64,000 nt of DNA from the NCBI RefSeq assembly GCF_014648775.1, contig NZ_BMRT01000001.1:496001-560000 (forward strand). The letters run 5' to 3'. Origin of the DNA: Streptomyces abikoensis (GTDB lineage: Bacteria; Actinomycetota; Actinomycetes; Streptomycetales; Streptomycetaceae). The notes beneath the pieces were generated by a model. It ran no database searches and was not told the DNA's origin. It saw nothing but the letters and a program-made list of their open reading frames with translations. Shown here piece after piece: positions 8,876-16,659 of this stretch (position 1 is the stretch's first letter; each line of letters starts with the position of its first letter). Both the position numbers and the translations under genes were made by a program.

Positions 8876-9502
8876 TCAGACGTCGCCGTAGGCCTCCCCG
8901 CCCAGTTCCAGGCGGGCCGTGCCCGCCGTGCTGTCGGCCAGCCAGGCGCGGAAGGTCTCGACGTCCGCCTCGGGCAGCCCGATCTCGATGCTCACACCCG
9001 TGCCGTAGGTCACGTTCCGCACCTCGCGGCCGGTGGCGCGCAGTTCGTTCTCCAGCTTTCCGGCGCGCTGGTGGTCGACGGTGACGGTCGCCAGCCGGAA
9101 GCGGCGCCGCGTGATGGTGCCCAGGGTGTCGAGGGCCTCGCCGACCACGCCGCCGTAGGCGCGGATGAGCCCGCCGGCGCCGAGCTTGATGCCGCCGAAG
9201 TAGCGGGTGACGACCGCGACGACGTAGCGGGTCTCGCGCCGGACGAGCATCTGGAGCATGGGCACGCCCGCGGTGCCGCCGGGCTCGCCGTCGTCGCTGG
9301 CCTTCTGGACGGAGCCATCGGCGCCGATGACGTAGGCCCAGCAGTTGTGGCGCGCGGTGGGGTGCTCCTTGCGGATCCGGGCGACGAAGGCCTGCGCCTC
9401 CTCCTCGGTCGCGGCGGGCGCGAGCGCGCAGATGAAGCGCGACTTGTTGATCTCGATCTCGTGCACGCCCTCGCGCGCGACCGTCCGGTATTCGTCGTGC
9501 AT
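8876..9502 (-). CDS. YigZ/IMPACT-family protein
   Basis: This encodes 208 aa, full length for the family. Conserved blocks are visible: KSRFICALAPA near the N-terminus, HNCWAYVIG with the DDGEPGGTAG motif (about residues 52-80), and TRYFGGIKLGAGGLIRAY (about 98-117). The C-terminal roughly 65 residues are the DUF1949-like ferredoxin fold. Bacterial YigZ proteins are proposed to act in translation-related stress responses by analogy with eukaryotic IMPACT, but no reaction is established. It is divergent from the CoA-binding gene at 9602. Confidence 0.93.
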   Translation of the reverse strand: MHDEYRTVAREGVHEIEINKSRFICALAPAATEEEAQAFVARIRKEHPTARHNCWAYVIGADGSVQKASDDGEPGGTAGVPMLQMLVRRETRYVVAVVTRYFGGIKLGAGGLIRAYGGVVGEALDTLGTITRRRFRLATVTVDHQRAGKLENELRATGREVRNVTYGTGVSIEIGLPEADVETFRAWLADSTAGTARLELGGEAYGDV

Positions 9503-9601
9503 CCCGTAAGCCTAGTTCGTCCCCGGAACTCGTCCGGATCTTGGCCGGATCTGGTGGGTGATCCCGGGAATGGTGGGGACGGGGACGCTCGTTGAGCGGG
9601 C

Positions 9602-10009
9602 ATGTACGCAGAACCGGGGATCATCCGGAAGATCATCGAGGGGACCGGCCCCACCTGGGCGGTGGTCGGTCTGTCAGCCAACGAGCGGCGCGCAGCGTTC
9701 GGCGTGGCCGAGTTCCTGCAGCGCCACGGCAAGCGCGTCGTGCCCGTGCACCCCAAGGCCGAGACGGTCCACGGCGAGCGGGGGTACGCCTCGCTCTCGG
9801 ACATCCCCTTCGACGTCGACGTCGTGGACGTCTTCGTCCGCTCGGAGCTCGCGGGCGCGGTCGCGGACGAGGCGGTCGCGGTGGGCGCGAAGGCGGTCTG
9901 GTTCCAGCTCGGCGTGATCGACGAGGACGCGTACGAGCGGACGCGGGCGGCGGGGCTGTCGATGGTCATGGACCGCTGCCCGGCGATCGAGATCCCCCGG
10001 CTGCGCTGA
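9602..10009 (+). CDS. CoA-binding (Rossmann) domain protein
   Basis: This encodes 135 aa and consists only of a CoA_binding_2 domain: the nucleotide-binding start WAVVGLSANERRA, the strand KRVVPVHPK, and VDVVDVFVRSE, ending with MDRCPAIEIPRL. The conserved DRCP motif is characteristic of this small family. Single-domain members resemble the CoA-ligase regulatory domain but have no catalytic part, so the role is unknown; cytoplasmic CoA or nucleotide binding is the safest statement. Confidence 0.9.
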   Translation: MYAEPGIIRKIIEGTGPTWAVVGLSANERRAAFGVAEFLQRHGKRVVPVHPKAETVHGERGYASLSDIPFDVDVVDVFVRSELAGAVADEAVAVGAKAVWFQLGVIDEDAYERTRAAGLSMVMDRCPAIEIPRLR

Positions 10010-10091
10010 GGCCCCGCCCGTTCCTGGATCCCTTCCTGAATCCCTTGGGAAATCCTGAAGTCCCCCGGCGGGCGTGCGCTAGCGTCACTCC

Positions 10092-10679
10092 ATGATCGTT
10101 CCGCGTATGGCCCGCCCCGAGGACGCCGCCGAGATCGTCCGCTTGCGTCGTCTGATGTTCGCCGAGATGAGCGGCGAGGACTCCCCCGGCCCCTGGGAGG
10201 CCGCGGCCGAGGAAACGGCGCGGCGGCAGCTCGCGGAGACCGGGCGGCCGGGGCTCGTCGGCTTCGTCGTGGACGGATTCGCCATGGACGGCGAACCGGC
10301 GGAGGGGGTGCCGAGGCTGGCGGCGTGCTGCGTCGGCCGGATCGAGGAGCGACTGCCCGCCCCGGGCCATCCGACGGGCCTGTTCGGCTTCGTCTTCAAC
10401 GTGTGCACCGACGTCCCGTACCGGGGGCGGGGTCTCGCCCGTGCGACGACGGAGGCGCTGCTCGACTGGTTCGCCGTGCAGGGCGTCACGCGCGTCGATC
10501 TCCACGCCTCGGAGGACGCCGAGCGGCTGTACCGCGGGCTCGGTTTCGCCGAGCACTCGCTGGCCCTGTCGCTCGACGTGTCGTCGCGGCGGCCGGCCGG
10601 CGCCGGGACGGCTCAGCGGGCGGGCGGCACGGCCACCGCCATGGTCATCTCCACCGGTTCGGAGCCGTCGTTGCGGTAG
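10092..10679 (+). CDS. GNAT-family N-acetyltransferase
   Basis: This encodes 195 aa. The GNAT fold is seen from RMARPEDAAEIVRLRR at the N-terminus through FGFVFNVCTDVPYRGRGLARATTEALL, where YRGRGLA is the acetyl-CoA loop, to LHASEDAERLYRGLGF, the typical end of the domain (about residue 155). The last roughly 25 residues run into DNA that also encodes the C-terminus of the convergent XRE-cupin regulator (67-bp overlap). The substrate is unknown. Confidence 0.88.
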   Translation: MIVPRMARPEDAAEIVRLRRLMFAEMSGEDSPGPWEAAAEETARRQLAETGRPGLVGFVVDGFAMDGEPAEGVPRLAACCVGRIEERLPAPGHPTGLFGFVFNVCTDVPYRGRGLARATTEALLDWFAVQGVTRVDLHASEDAERLYRGLGFAEHSLALSLDVSSRRPAGAGTAQRAGGTATAMVISTGSEPSLR

Positions 10680-11185
10680 ACGTGCGGCACGTTCGCCTCG
10701 AAGGTGGCCGAGCTGCCGGCCGGCACCCGGTGCTCCGTCCCGTCGACGACGAGGGTGAGCTCGCCGGCGGTGACCGTCAGCAGCTCGACCGTGCCGGGCG
10801 GGTGGGCGTCCGAGGCGCTGCTGTCGCCGGGCACGATGCGCCACTCCCACAGCTCCAGCGGGCCGCGCGCCTCGGTGCCGACGAGGAGCGAGGTGTGGCT
10901 GCCCGCCTCGGTGGACCACATCCGTACCGTCTGCTCCCGGGGGACGACCCGGACGCGGGCGCCCTGCTCGTAGTCCAGGAGCGTGGTGATGCTGACGCCC
11001 AGCGCGTCGGCGAGCTTGACCGTGGTCCCGACGCTGGGGTTGGTCCTGGCCTGCTCGATCTGGATGATCATGCCGCGACTGACTCCGGAGCGGGCCGCCA
11101 GGGCGTCGAGGGTGAAGTTGCGCTCGCCACGCCAGCGCTTGAGGTTACGGGCGAGTGACTGTGTGAGCTGGTCGAGGTCCGTCAC
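10613..11185 (-). CDS. XRE-type regulator with C-terminal cupin domain
   Basis: This encodes 190 aa from GTG 11185; the conserved HTH begins shortly after (LARNLKRWRGERNFTLDALAARSG, recognition segment SRGMIIQIEQARTNPSVGT). Residues about 110-185 form a cupin barrel (GTVELLTVTAGELTLVVDG, then VPAGSSATFEANVPHVYRN), a probable small-ligand sensor. The architecture matches the PuuR/SutR-like XRE-cupin group. It is transcribed divergently from an EamA exporter gene, which is the obvious candidate target; an imperfect palindrome lies between them. Confidence 0.9.
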   Translation of the reverse strand: MTDLDQLTQSLARNLKRWRGERNFTLDALAARSGVSRGMIIQIEQARTNPSVGTTVKLADALGVSITTLLDYEQGARVRVVPREQTVRMWSTEAGSHTSLLVGTEARGPLELWEWRIVPGDSSASDAHPPGTVELLTVTAGELTLVVDGTEHRVPAGSSATFEANVPHVYRNDGSEPVEMTMAVAVPPAR

Positions 11186-11217
11186 GTTCGATCCCGTCCA
11201 ATATATTTTTTCGCCAA

Positions 11218-11233
11218 GTTCAATCGAATGAAC
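11218..11233. promoter_or_regulatory. Candidate operator between XRE-cupin and EamA genes
   Basis: GTTCAATCGAATGAAC is a 16-bp palindrome with one mismatched position pair. It lies in the only A+T-rich stretch of this region, between the divergent regulator (start 11185) and transporter (start 11286). It could be the regulator's binding site; this is inferred from position and symmetry only. Confidence 0.4.
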
Positions 11234-11285
11234 TACGGTGTCCCGGACTCCACTGTTCACCACACTGTACTGCGAGGTCCTTCCC

Positions 11286-12152
11286 ATGACACCGGTCTTC
11301 GCCCTGGCCACCAGCCTCATGTGGGGGCTGGCCGACTTCGGCGGTGGGCTGCTCACCCGGCGCATGCCCGCCCTGACCGTGGTCCTGGTCTCCCAGCTGC
11401 TCGCCGTGGGCGCGCTGGGCTCGATCGTCGTCGCCACCGGCGGCTGGTCCGAGGCCGGCCCCCAGCTCTGGTACGCGGTCGCGGCCGGCGTCGTCGGCCC
11501 GGCGGCGATGCTCGCCTTCTACCGCGCCCTGGCCCTCGGCCCGATGGGCGTCGTCTCCCCACTGGGCGCGCTCGGCGGCGTCGCGGTGCCGCTCGGCGTC
11601 GGGCTCGTCCTGGGCGAGCGCCCGGGCCTGCTCCAGGTCGCGGGCATCGCGGTCGCCGTCGCCGGCGTCGTCCTGGCCAGCGGCCCGGGCATGGGCGGCG
11701 CGCCCGTGCAGCGCCAGACCCTGGTGCTCACGCTCGTCGCCGCCTTCGGTTTCGGCTCCGTGATGGCGCTGATAGCCGAGGCCTCGCACAACCTCACCGG
11801 GCTCTTCCTCGCCCTGTTCGTCCAGCGCCTGTGCAACGTGGCGGTGGGCGCGGGCGCCCTCTACGCCTCCGTCCGCCGGGGCGCCCCGGCGCTGCCGGAG
11901 GACGGCTGGCAGGGCATCCGCTCGGCGCTGCCCGCGCTCGCCTTCGTCGGCCTGTCCGACGTGGCCGCCAACGGTACGTACAGCATCGCGGCCAACAGCG
12001 GCCCGGTGACCGTCGCCGCCGTCCTCGCCTCCCTCTACCCGGTGGTCACCGCGCTGGCGGCCCGGGGCTTCCTGAGCGAACGGCTGCGCGGGGTGCAGGC
12101 CGCGGGCGCGGGCCTGGCGCTCGTGGGAACGGTCCTGCTGGCGACGGGCTGA
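11286..12152 (+). CDS. EamA/DMT-family transporter
   Basis: This encodes 288 aa from ATG 11286, where the first transmembrane segment begins (MTPVFALATSLMWGLADFGG). About ten hydrophobic helices fall in two repeats of five, as in the drug/metabolite transporter superfamily; the second repeat starts near QTLVLTLVAAFGFGSVMAL. It is an inner-membrane permease, probably an exporter of a metabolite or drug, and is likely controlled by the divergent XRE-cupin protein. The frame is open a little further upstream (GTG/ATG at 11238), but that adds non-hydrophobic residues. Confidence 0.9.
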   Translation: MTPVFALATSLMWGLADFGGGLLTRRMPALTVVLVSQLLAVGALGSIVVATGGWSEAGPQLWYAVAAGVVGPAAMLAFYRALALGPMGVVSPLGALGGVAVPLGVGLVLGERPGLLQVAGIAVAVAGVVLASGPGMGGAPVQRQTLVLTLVAAFGFGSVMALIAEASHNLTGLFLALFVQRLCNVAVGAGALYASVRRGAPALPEDGWQGIRSALPALAFVGLSDVAANGTYSIAANSGPVTVAAVLASLYPVVTALAARGFLSERLRGVQAAGAGLALVGTVLLATG

Positions 12153-12183
12153 CGGAACCGTGGACGGGTCCTCGAGTCCCCGC

Positions 12184-12203
12184 GCCCTTCGGTCACGAAG
12201 GGC
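12184..12203. terminator. Short stem-loop between convergent genes
   Basis: Perfect 8-bp arms (12184-12191 and 12196-12203) flank a 4-nt loop, followed by GGGGGCTTT on the + strand. It sits between the EamA gene and the convergent AraC gene and overlaps the last codons of the latter. Confidence 0.55.
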
Positions 12204-13107
12204 CGGGGGCTTTGTCGTGTGCCGTCCCTGACGCGCGCCAGCGGCTGGGAGGCAGGCCGGTCTGGCGCTGGAAGAACGTGGTGAAGTTGGCGGAGTCCCC
12301 GAAACCGAGGTGCCCGGCGACGCGCGCGACGGGCAGGTCGGTGTGCGCGAGCAGCCGCTTGGCCTCCAGCAGGATCCGCTGGTCGAGGAAGTGTTTCGCC
12401 CCCAGGCCGGTGGCGGCGCGGACCGCCCGGGTCAGGGTGCGTGGGTCGTAGCCGAGTTGGCGGGCGTAGTCGGTGACGTGGTGCTGGTGGGCGAAGCGTT
12501 CCTCCACCGCGGCCCGGTAGCGGCGGAAGACCGTGTGGTTCCCGGCGTCGGCGGCGGGTGGCGAGGCCGACGCCGGGGGCAGGACCCGCAGGACGAGTGC
12601 GGAGAGCAGGTGCACCAGTACGGGTGGCGACGCCAGCTCCGGGTGCGCCACGGCCGTCGCGTGCTCGTGGCTCAGGTGATCGGCCGCGCGTACGCTCAAC
12701 CGCCAGCCGAGGTCGTCCTCCAGCCGCCGGCTGGCAGGGGCGAAGACATCCGCCGCCGCCTGCCCCGCGGGACCTGAGACGGGCAGGAAGCCCGGCTCGA
12801 ACAGGACCAGCGGCCCCTGCACCTCTTCGACGTCGGTCCAGCGGTGCACGACGCCCGGCCGGATCCATACGACGGTCCGTTCCCGCAGCGGATGGTCCAC
12901 GAAGTCGGCCGTGTGCCGGCCGGCGCCCGAGGTCACCAGCGCCAGGACGTGGAAGTCCGGCCGTTGGGGCAGGGCGCGCCGACGGGCGGGGTCCATGGTC
13001 CGCAGCTGATCGAAGCTGAGCACCTCGACACCGCGCCCCGCGTCCGAGGCCGGGGTGTAGCGCAACTGCCGGACCGAGGGAAGCTGTCCGTTTTCCACAA
13101 GGATCAT
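12193..13107 (-). CDS. AraC-family transcriptional regulator
   Basis: This encodes 304 aa from ATG 13107. The N-terminal half is a cupin-like sensor (FHVLALVTSGAGRHTADFVDH, RTVVWIRPGVVHRW). The C-terminal roughly 100 residues contain two helix-turn-helix units (VTDYARQLGYDPRTLTRAVR; LPVARVAGHLGFGDSANFTTFF) followed by the family signature FQRQTGLPPSRWR. It is divergent from the alpha/beta hydrolase at 13156 with only 48 bp between the starts, so it probably controls that gene. Confidence 0.93.
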   Translation of the reverse strand: MILVENGQLPSVRQLRYTPASDAGRGVEVLSFDQLRTMDPARRRALPQRPDFHVLALVTSGAGRHTADFVDHPLRERTVVWIRPGVVHRWTDVEEVQGPLVLFEPGFLPVSGPAGQAAADVFAPASRRLEDDLGWRLSVRAADHLSHEHATAVAHPELASPPVLVHLLSALVLRVLPPASASPPAADAGNHTVFRRYRAAVEERFAHQHHVTDYARQLGYDPRTLTRAVRAATGLGAKHFLDQRILLEAKRLLAHTDLPVARVAGHLGFGDSANFTTFFQRQTGLPPSRWRASGTAHDKAPGPS

Positions 13108-13155
13108 GCGCCTTTCGGCCGGGTCTCTTCGGCGTGGGAACCATAGCGTGAGGTC

Positions 13156-13965
13156 ATGACGACTACGGAAACAACAACTCACCCCGTCCCCGTGAGCGGT
13201 GGGGCGATCGGCGTCCGCAGGCAGGGGCGACGAGGGCCGACGCTGGTGTTCGTGCACTACTGGGGCGGATCGGCCGGTACCTGGGACGCGGTCGTGGGGA
13301 AGCTGCCGGCCGACTCCGCGACGGTCCGCTTCGACCAGCGCGGGTGGGGTTCGTCGCGGACGCTGCCCGGCCCGTATCACCTCGACCGGCTCGCCGACGA
13401 CGTCATCGACGTGGTCGAGGGCCTCGCTCTCGACAGGTTCGTCCTCGTCGGGCATTCGATGGGCGGAAAGGTGGCCCAACTCGCCGCCGCGCGCCACCCG
13501 GAGGGCTTGGCGGGACTGGCGCTGGTGGCTCCCGCGCCGCCGCGGCCGCCGGCTTCCGTGACCGCGGAGTACCAGCGGTTCCTCGCGCACGCCTACGACT
13601 CGGCGCGGACGGTCGAGGAGGCGCTCGACCACGCCCTGACCGCCACCCGCCTTGAGGGCGCCGTCCGGAACGCCGCCGTGCGGGACAGCCTGGCCAGTGA
13701 CGACGCCGCGCGCGAGGAGTGGCCGCTGCGAGGCATCGCCGCCGACATCACGGACGCGGCCGGGGCGATCAGCGTCCCCGTCCTCGTCCTGGCCGGGGAG
13801 GACGACCGGGTCGAGCCTCCCCACGTCCTCCGCGCATGCCTGCTGCCCCACGTGCCGCACGCCCGGTTCGACACCGTCCCCGGCAGCGGCCACCTGCTGC
13901 CCCTGGAGGCCCCCGAAGCCGTCGCGGCGGCCTTGGCGGACTTCGCCGCCGGCCTCAGCCGCTGA
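13156..13965 (+). CDS. Alpha/beta-fold hydrolase
   Basis: This encodes 269 aa. It has the nucleophile elbow GHSMGG (about residue 98), oxyanion-region HYWGGSAGTW (about 31-40), acid residue in LAGEDDRVEPP, and catalytic His in GSGHLLPLEAP near the C-terminus. All parts of the Ser-Asp-His triad are therefore present. Sequence style resembles haloperoxidase/esterase-like members; the substrate is unknown. There is no signal peptide. It pairs divergently with the AraC regulator. Confidence 0.92.
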   Translation: MTTTETTTHPVPVSGGAIGVRRQGRRGPTLVFVHYWGGSAGTWDAVVGKLPADSATVRFDQRGWGSSRTLPGPYHLDRLADDVIDVVEGLALDRFVLVGHSMGGKVAQLAAARHPEGLAGLALVAPAPPRPPASVTAEYQRFLAHAYDSARTVEEALDHALTATRLEGAVRNAAVRDSLASDDAAREEWPLRGIAADITDAAGAISVPVLVLAGEDDRVEPPHVLRACLLPHVPHARFDTVPGSGHLLPLEAPEAVAAALADFAAGLSR

Positions 13966-14076
13966 CCGGCGCGCGCCTGGGCCCTGTCCGGCGGATCACG
14001 CGGTGCCCCGTAGGGGCGCGGGGCCGTGACACCGTGCGGCTCCGCCGGGCACGGCCTGGAACATCGCCGTGTTCGG

Positions 14077-14598
14077 CTACACCTCGCGGTGGGCCTTCGC
14101 CAGCTCCAGGTACATCGTGGCGTTGAGCCGGATGTGCTCGCGCTCCTCCTCGGTCAGCTCCCGGCGCACCTTCGCCGGGACGCCCGCGACCAGCGAGCCG
14201 GGCGGTACCCGCATGCCCTGGGGGACGAGCGCCTGCGCGGCGACCAGCGAGCCGGCGCCGATCACGGCGCCGTTGAGGACGGTCGCGCCCATGCCGATCA
14301 GGACGTCGTCCTCGACGGTGCAGCCGTGCAGCACGGCGTTGTGCCCGACCGTCACCCGCTCGCCGACGCGCACCGGGAAGCCGGGGTCGACGTGCACGGT
14401 GCAGTTGTCCTGGATGTTGCTGTCGGCGCCCAGTTCGATGGGACCGCAGTCGGCGCGGAGCACGGCGTGGTACCAGACGCTCGATCCGGCCGCGAGGGTG
14501 ACGTCGCCGAGCACGACGGAGGTCGGGGCCGTGAAGGCCTCCGGGTCGACCGCGGGTTCCCTGCCCGCCACCGCCTTGACCAGCGCCCGTTCCGTCAT
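14077..14598 (-). CDS. Gamma-carbonic-anhydrase-like left-handed beta-helix protein
   Basis: This encodes 173 aa. Hexapeptide repeats form a left-handed beta-helix (VVLGDVTLAAGSSVWYHAVLR, SNIQDNCTVHVD, RVTVGHNAVLHGCTV, DDVLIGMGATVLNGAVIG). Metal-ligand His are in CTVHVD, VGHNAVLHG, as in the YrdA/PaaY gamma-CA group. These proteins form trimers with zinc at subunit interfaces; many are annotated as carbonic anhydrases but activity varies. It ends with ELTEEEREHIRLNA, a C-terminal helix. Confidence 0.9.
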   Translation of the reverse strand: MTERALVKAVAGREPAVDPEAFTAPTSVVLGDVTLAAGSSVWYHAVLRADCGPIELGADSNIQDNCTVHVDPGFPVRVGERVTVGHNAVLHGCTVEDDVLIGMGATVLNGAVIGAGSLVAAQALVPQGMRVPPGSLVAGVPAKVRRELTEEEREHIRLNATMYLELAKAHREV

Positions 14599-14710
14599 CG
14601 CCTGACCCCTCCCTCGCTTCGCCGGCGCCTTCCGCGCCCCGGTAACGGTAACCCCCGTGACCCGTAAGCGATCAAGACCCGCCGGGGCGCAGCGGAAGGG
14701 CCCGGGTACG

Positions 14711-14744
14711 CCGAAGGCCCCCGGTGATCACCGGGGGCCTTCGG
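14711..14744 (-). terminator. 34-bp perfect palindrome, terminator of the DedA gene
   Basis: Bases 14711-14744 are exactly self-complementary (17-bp arms, CCGAAGGCCCCCGGTGA and its complement), 19 bases after the stop of the DedA gene on the minus strand. Its symmetry would also stop transcription from the + strand. Confidence 0.85.
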
Positions 14745-14763
14745 TACGACGCTCTCGCCCTCG

Positions 14764-15429
14764 TCACTCCGCGGCGGCGACGGCCTCGGCCTCGGTGGAC
14801 CGGCCGGCGGTCGCCTCGTCCTTGCTCGCGGCCTTCTTGGCCTTGATCCGCATCACCACGAAGGAGCCCAGGCCGAAGAGGAGCGCGGCCACCAGGCCGA
14901 GCCAGGAGAACTTCCCGATCCACTCCTCGGCGACCTTGCCGACGGTGTAGATCAGCGCGACCGTGCCGCCGGCCCAGACGATGCCGCCGAGGACGTTCGC
15001 GATGAGGAACTTCCAGTACGGCATCTTCAGCACACCGGCCAGCGGACCGGCGAAGATCCGCAGCAGGGCGATGAATCGGCCGACGAAGACGGCCCACATG
15101 CCCCACTTCGTGAACGCCTTCTCGGCCGTGGCCACGTGGTGCGGGCCGAAGTGCTTGGGGAACTTGCGGCCCAGCCAGTCCAGCAGCGGCTTGCCGCCCT
15201 TGCGGCCGATCAGATAGCCGATGGAGTCACCGATGATCGCACCCGCGATGGCGCACCCGCCGAGCACGTACGGGTTGATGTGGTCCTGCGAGGCGGCGAG
15301 CAGCGTGGCACTGACGAGCACGATCTCACCGGGCAGCGGGATGCCCAGGCTCTCCAGCCCGATCACTCCGCCCACCAGGAGGTAGACGGCGATGGCCGGA
15401 ACTGTCTCGAGCCACTCCTGGATGTGCAA
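14764..15429 (-). CDS. DedA-family membrane protein
   Basis: This encodes 221 aa from a TTG at 15429, preceded at suitable distance by GGGGAGG; this start gives the family N-terminus LHIQEWLETVPAIAVYLLVG. Hallmarks include GLESLGIPLPGEIVLVSA, the GDSIGYLIGRKGGK segment and FVGRFIALLRIFAGPLAG. About five membrane segments are visible and the tail is Lys/Ala/Glu-rich. DedA proteins are implicated in membrane lipid (undecaprenyl-phosphate or phospholipid) translocation and pH or cell-envelope homeostasis. Confidence 0.92.
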   Translation of the reverse strand: MHIQEWLETVPAIAVYLLVGGVIGLESLGIPLPGEIVLVSATLLAASQDHINPYVLGGCAIAGAIIGDSIGYLIGRKGGKPLLDWLGRKFPKHFGPHHVATAEKAFTKWGMWAVFVGRFIALLRIFAGPLAGVLKMPYWKFLIANVLGGIVWAGGTVALIYTVGKVAEEWIGKFSWLGLVAALLFGLGSFVVMRIKAKKAASKDEATAGRSTEAEAVAAAE

Positions 15430-15608
15430 CGCCGGATCCTCCCCGGTTGACGACCCGCTCGCGCGCGGCCTGATGTGTACGACCTGCCTCCGGCGCGCCA
15501 TGTCGCGCGTCCCGGAAGCCTACCTGGAGGTGAAGACTCGGATCCGGGCCCGCTGGTTGAGGCGGGACGGTCACATCTTCGCCACACTGTCTCCCCCTGC
15601 GGACGGGC

Positions 15609-16559
15609 TCAGGCGGCTTCCCGGGCCGTGTCGGCGTCCAGGGCGGCGCTGAGCCACGCGTGGGCGGAGCCGGCGGTGGGCTCGGGCGGGCCGGAGGGCG
15701 GGCTGATCAGCTCGGCGACGAGCCCCCAGTAATGGTCGATCCGCGGATCCGCGGCGAGCTGGCCGCCGAGCAGCCGGCGGAAGGCCGGGCTGTCGGGCGT
15801 GCCACGGGCGTGGGCGTAGGCGGAGACGAAGCAGTCGAGCGCCTCGCCGGGCCGCGCCGGGCGCCCCGCCCGCAGCTCGGCCGAGGCCAGCGCGTACGCC
15901 TCGATCAGCCCGTCGTAGAGCACGGCGGGGCGGTAGCCCTCCTCGGGCCGGTGGACGGCGGGCCGGTTGTCCGTGCCGTCGCAGTCGCCGGAGACGAAGG
16001 CGTGCAGCCGGGCGAAGGCCAGCACCTGGGCCGGGGTCGGGTCCTCGGGGGGCTGGGGCACGGCCTGGTCGATGATCGCGGAGGTGAGCCGGGCCGGGAG
16101 CCTCGGCGGGATCCAGGCCCGCCAGAAGCGCACGAGCGAGGACGTGCTGGGCGGCGCGGAGACGGAGCCGATCAGCAGCAGCCGGTCGGCGCGCTCCTCG
16201 GCCGGGCAGTCCCGGAGCAGTTGGAGGGCGGCCTCGCGCCAGCGCAGGGCGGCCATCCGCGAGCCGATCTCCCGCAGCCGCTCGGCGATGACGTCCTCCA
16301 GGGCGCCGTCGAGGGGGTTGTCGGCGTCGTCCTCCCGGCCGAGGACCCGGCCCACGTCCGGGACCGGCAGGTCCAGGGTGCGCAGCGAGCGGATCAGCCG
16401 GAGCCGGTCGAGGGCCTCGGGGCCGTACCGGCGGTGGCCGCCGGTGCTGCGCCCGGCCTCGGGCAGCAGGCCGCGGTCGGAGTAGAAGCGGACGGTCTTG
16501 ACGGTGGTGCCCGCGCGTTCGGCGAGCTCTCCGATGCTCCATGTGTCGTCGGCGAACAC
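15609..16559 (-). CDS. MerR-family transcriptional regulator with large C-terminal domain
   Basis: This encodes 316 aa from GTG 16559 so that the HTH starts near residue 5: WSIGELAERAGTTVKTVRFYSDRGLLPEAGRS, with HRRYGPEALDRLRLIRSLRTLDLPV as the second half and dimerisation helix. The remaining roughly 200 residues are helical and unlike short MerR sensors, suggesting a bulky ligand domain. It is divergent from the hydrolase at 16660, whose promoter region has the 19-bp spacer expected of a MerR-regulated promoter. Confidence 0.9.
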   Translation of the reverse strand: MFADDTWSIGELAERAGTTVKTVRFYSDRGLLPEAGRSTGGHRRYGPEALDRLRLIRSLRTLDLPVPDVGRVLGREDDADNPLDGALEDVIAERLREIGSRMAALRWREAALQLLRDCPAEERADRLLLIGSVSAPPSTSSLVRFWRAWIPPRLPARLTSAIIDQAVPQPPEDPTPAQVLAFARLHAFVSGDCDGTDNRPAVHRPEEGYRPAVLYDGLIEAYALASAELRAGRPARPGEALDCFVSAYAHARGTPDSPAFRRLLGGQLAADPRIDHYWGLVAELISPPSGPPEPTAGSAHAWLSAALDADTAREAA

Positions 16560-16563
16560 GCCC

Positions 16564-16594
16564 TTGAACCTCCCCCAGGTGGAGTTCCTACCGT
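16564..16594 (+). promoter_or_regulatory. MerR-type promoter with 19-bp spacer and dyad
   Basis: A -35 TTGAAC (16564-16569) and a -10 TACCGT (16589-16594) are separated by exactly 19 bp instead of 17. The spacer carries an imperfect dyad whose ends are GAAC and GTTC (16566-16587). This overlong spacer is the hallmark of promoters remodelled by MerR-family activators. It points toward the hydrolase gene at 16660 and lies just upstream of the divergent MerR gene. Confidence 0.65.
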
Positions 16595-16659
16595 ACCGGC
16601 GAGCGCGGGCGGCCTGATGATCGGCCGGCCTGTGGACGATCGTTGACGAGGAGACGCGC

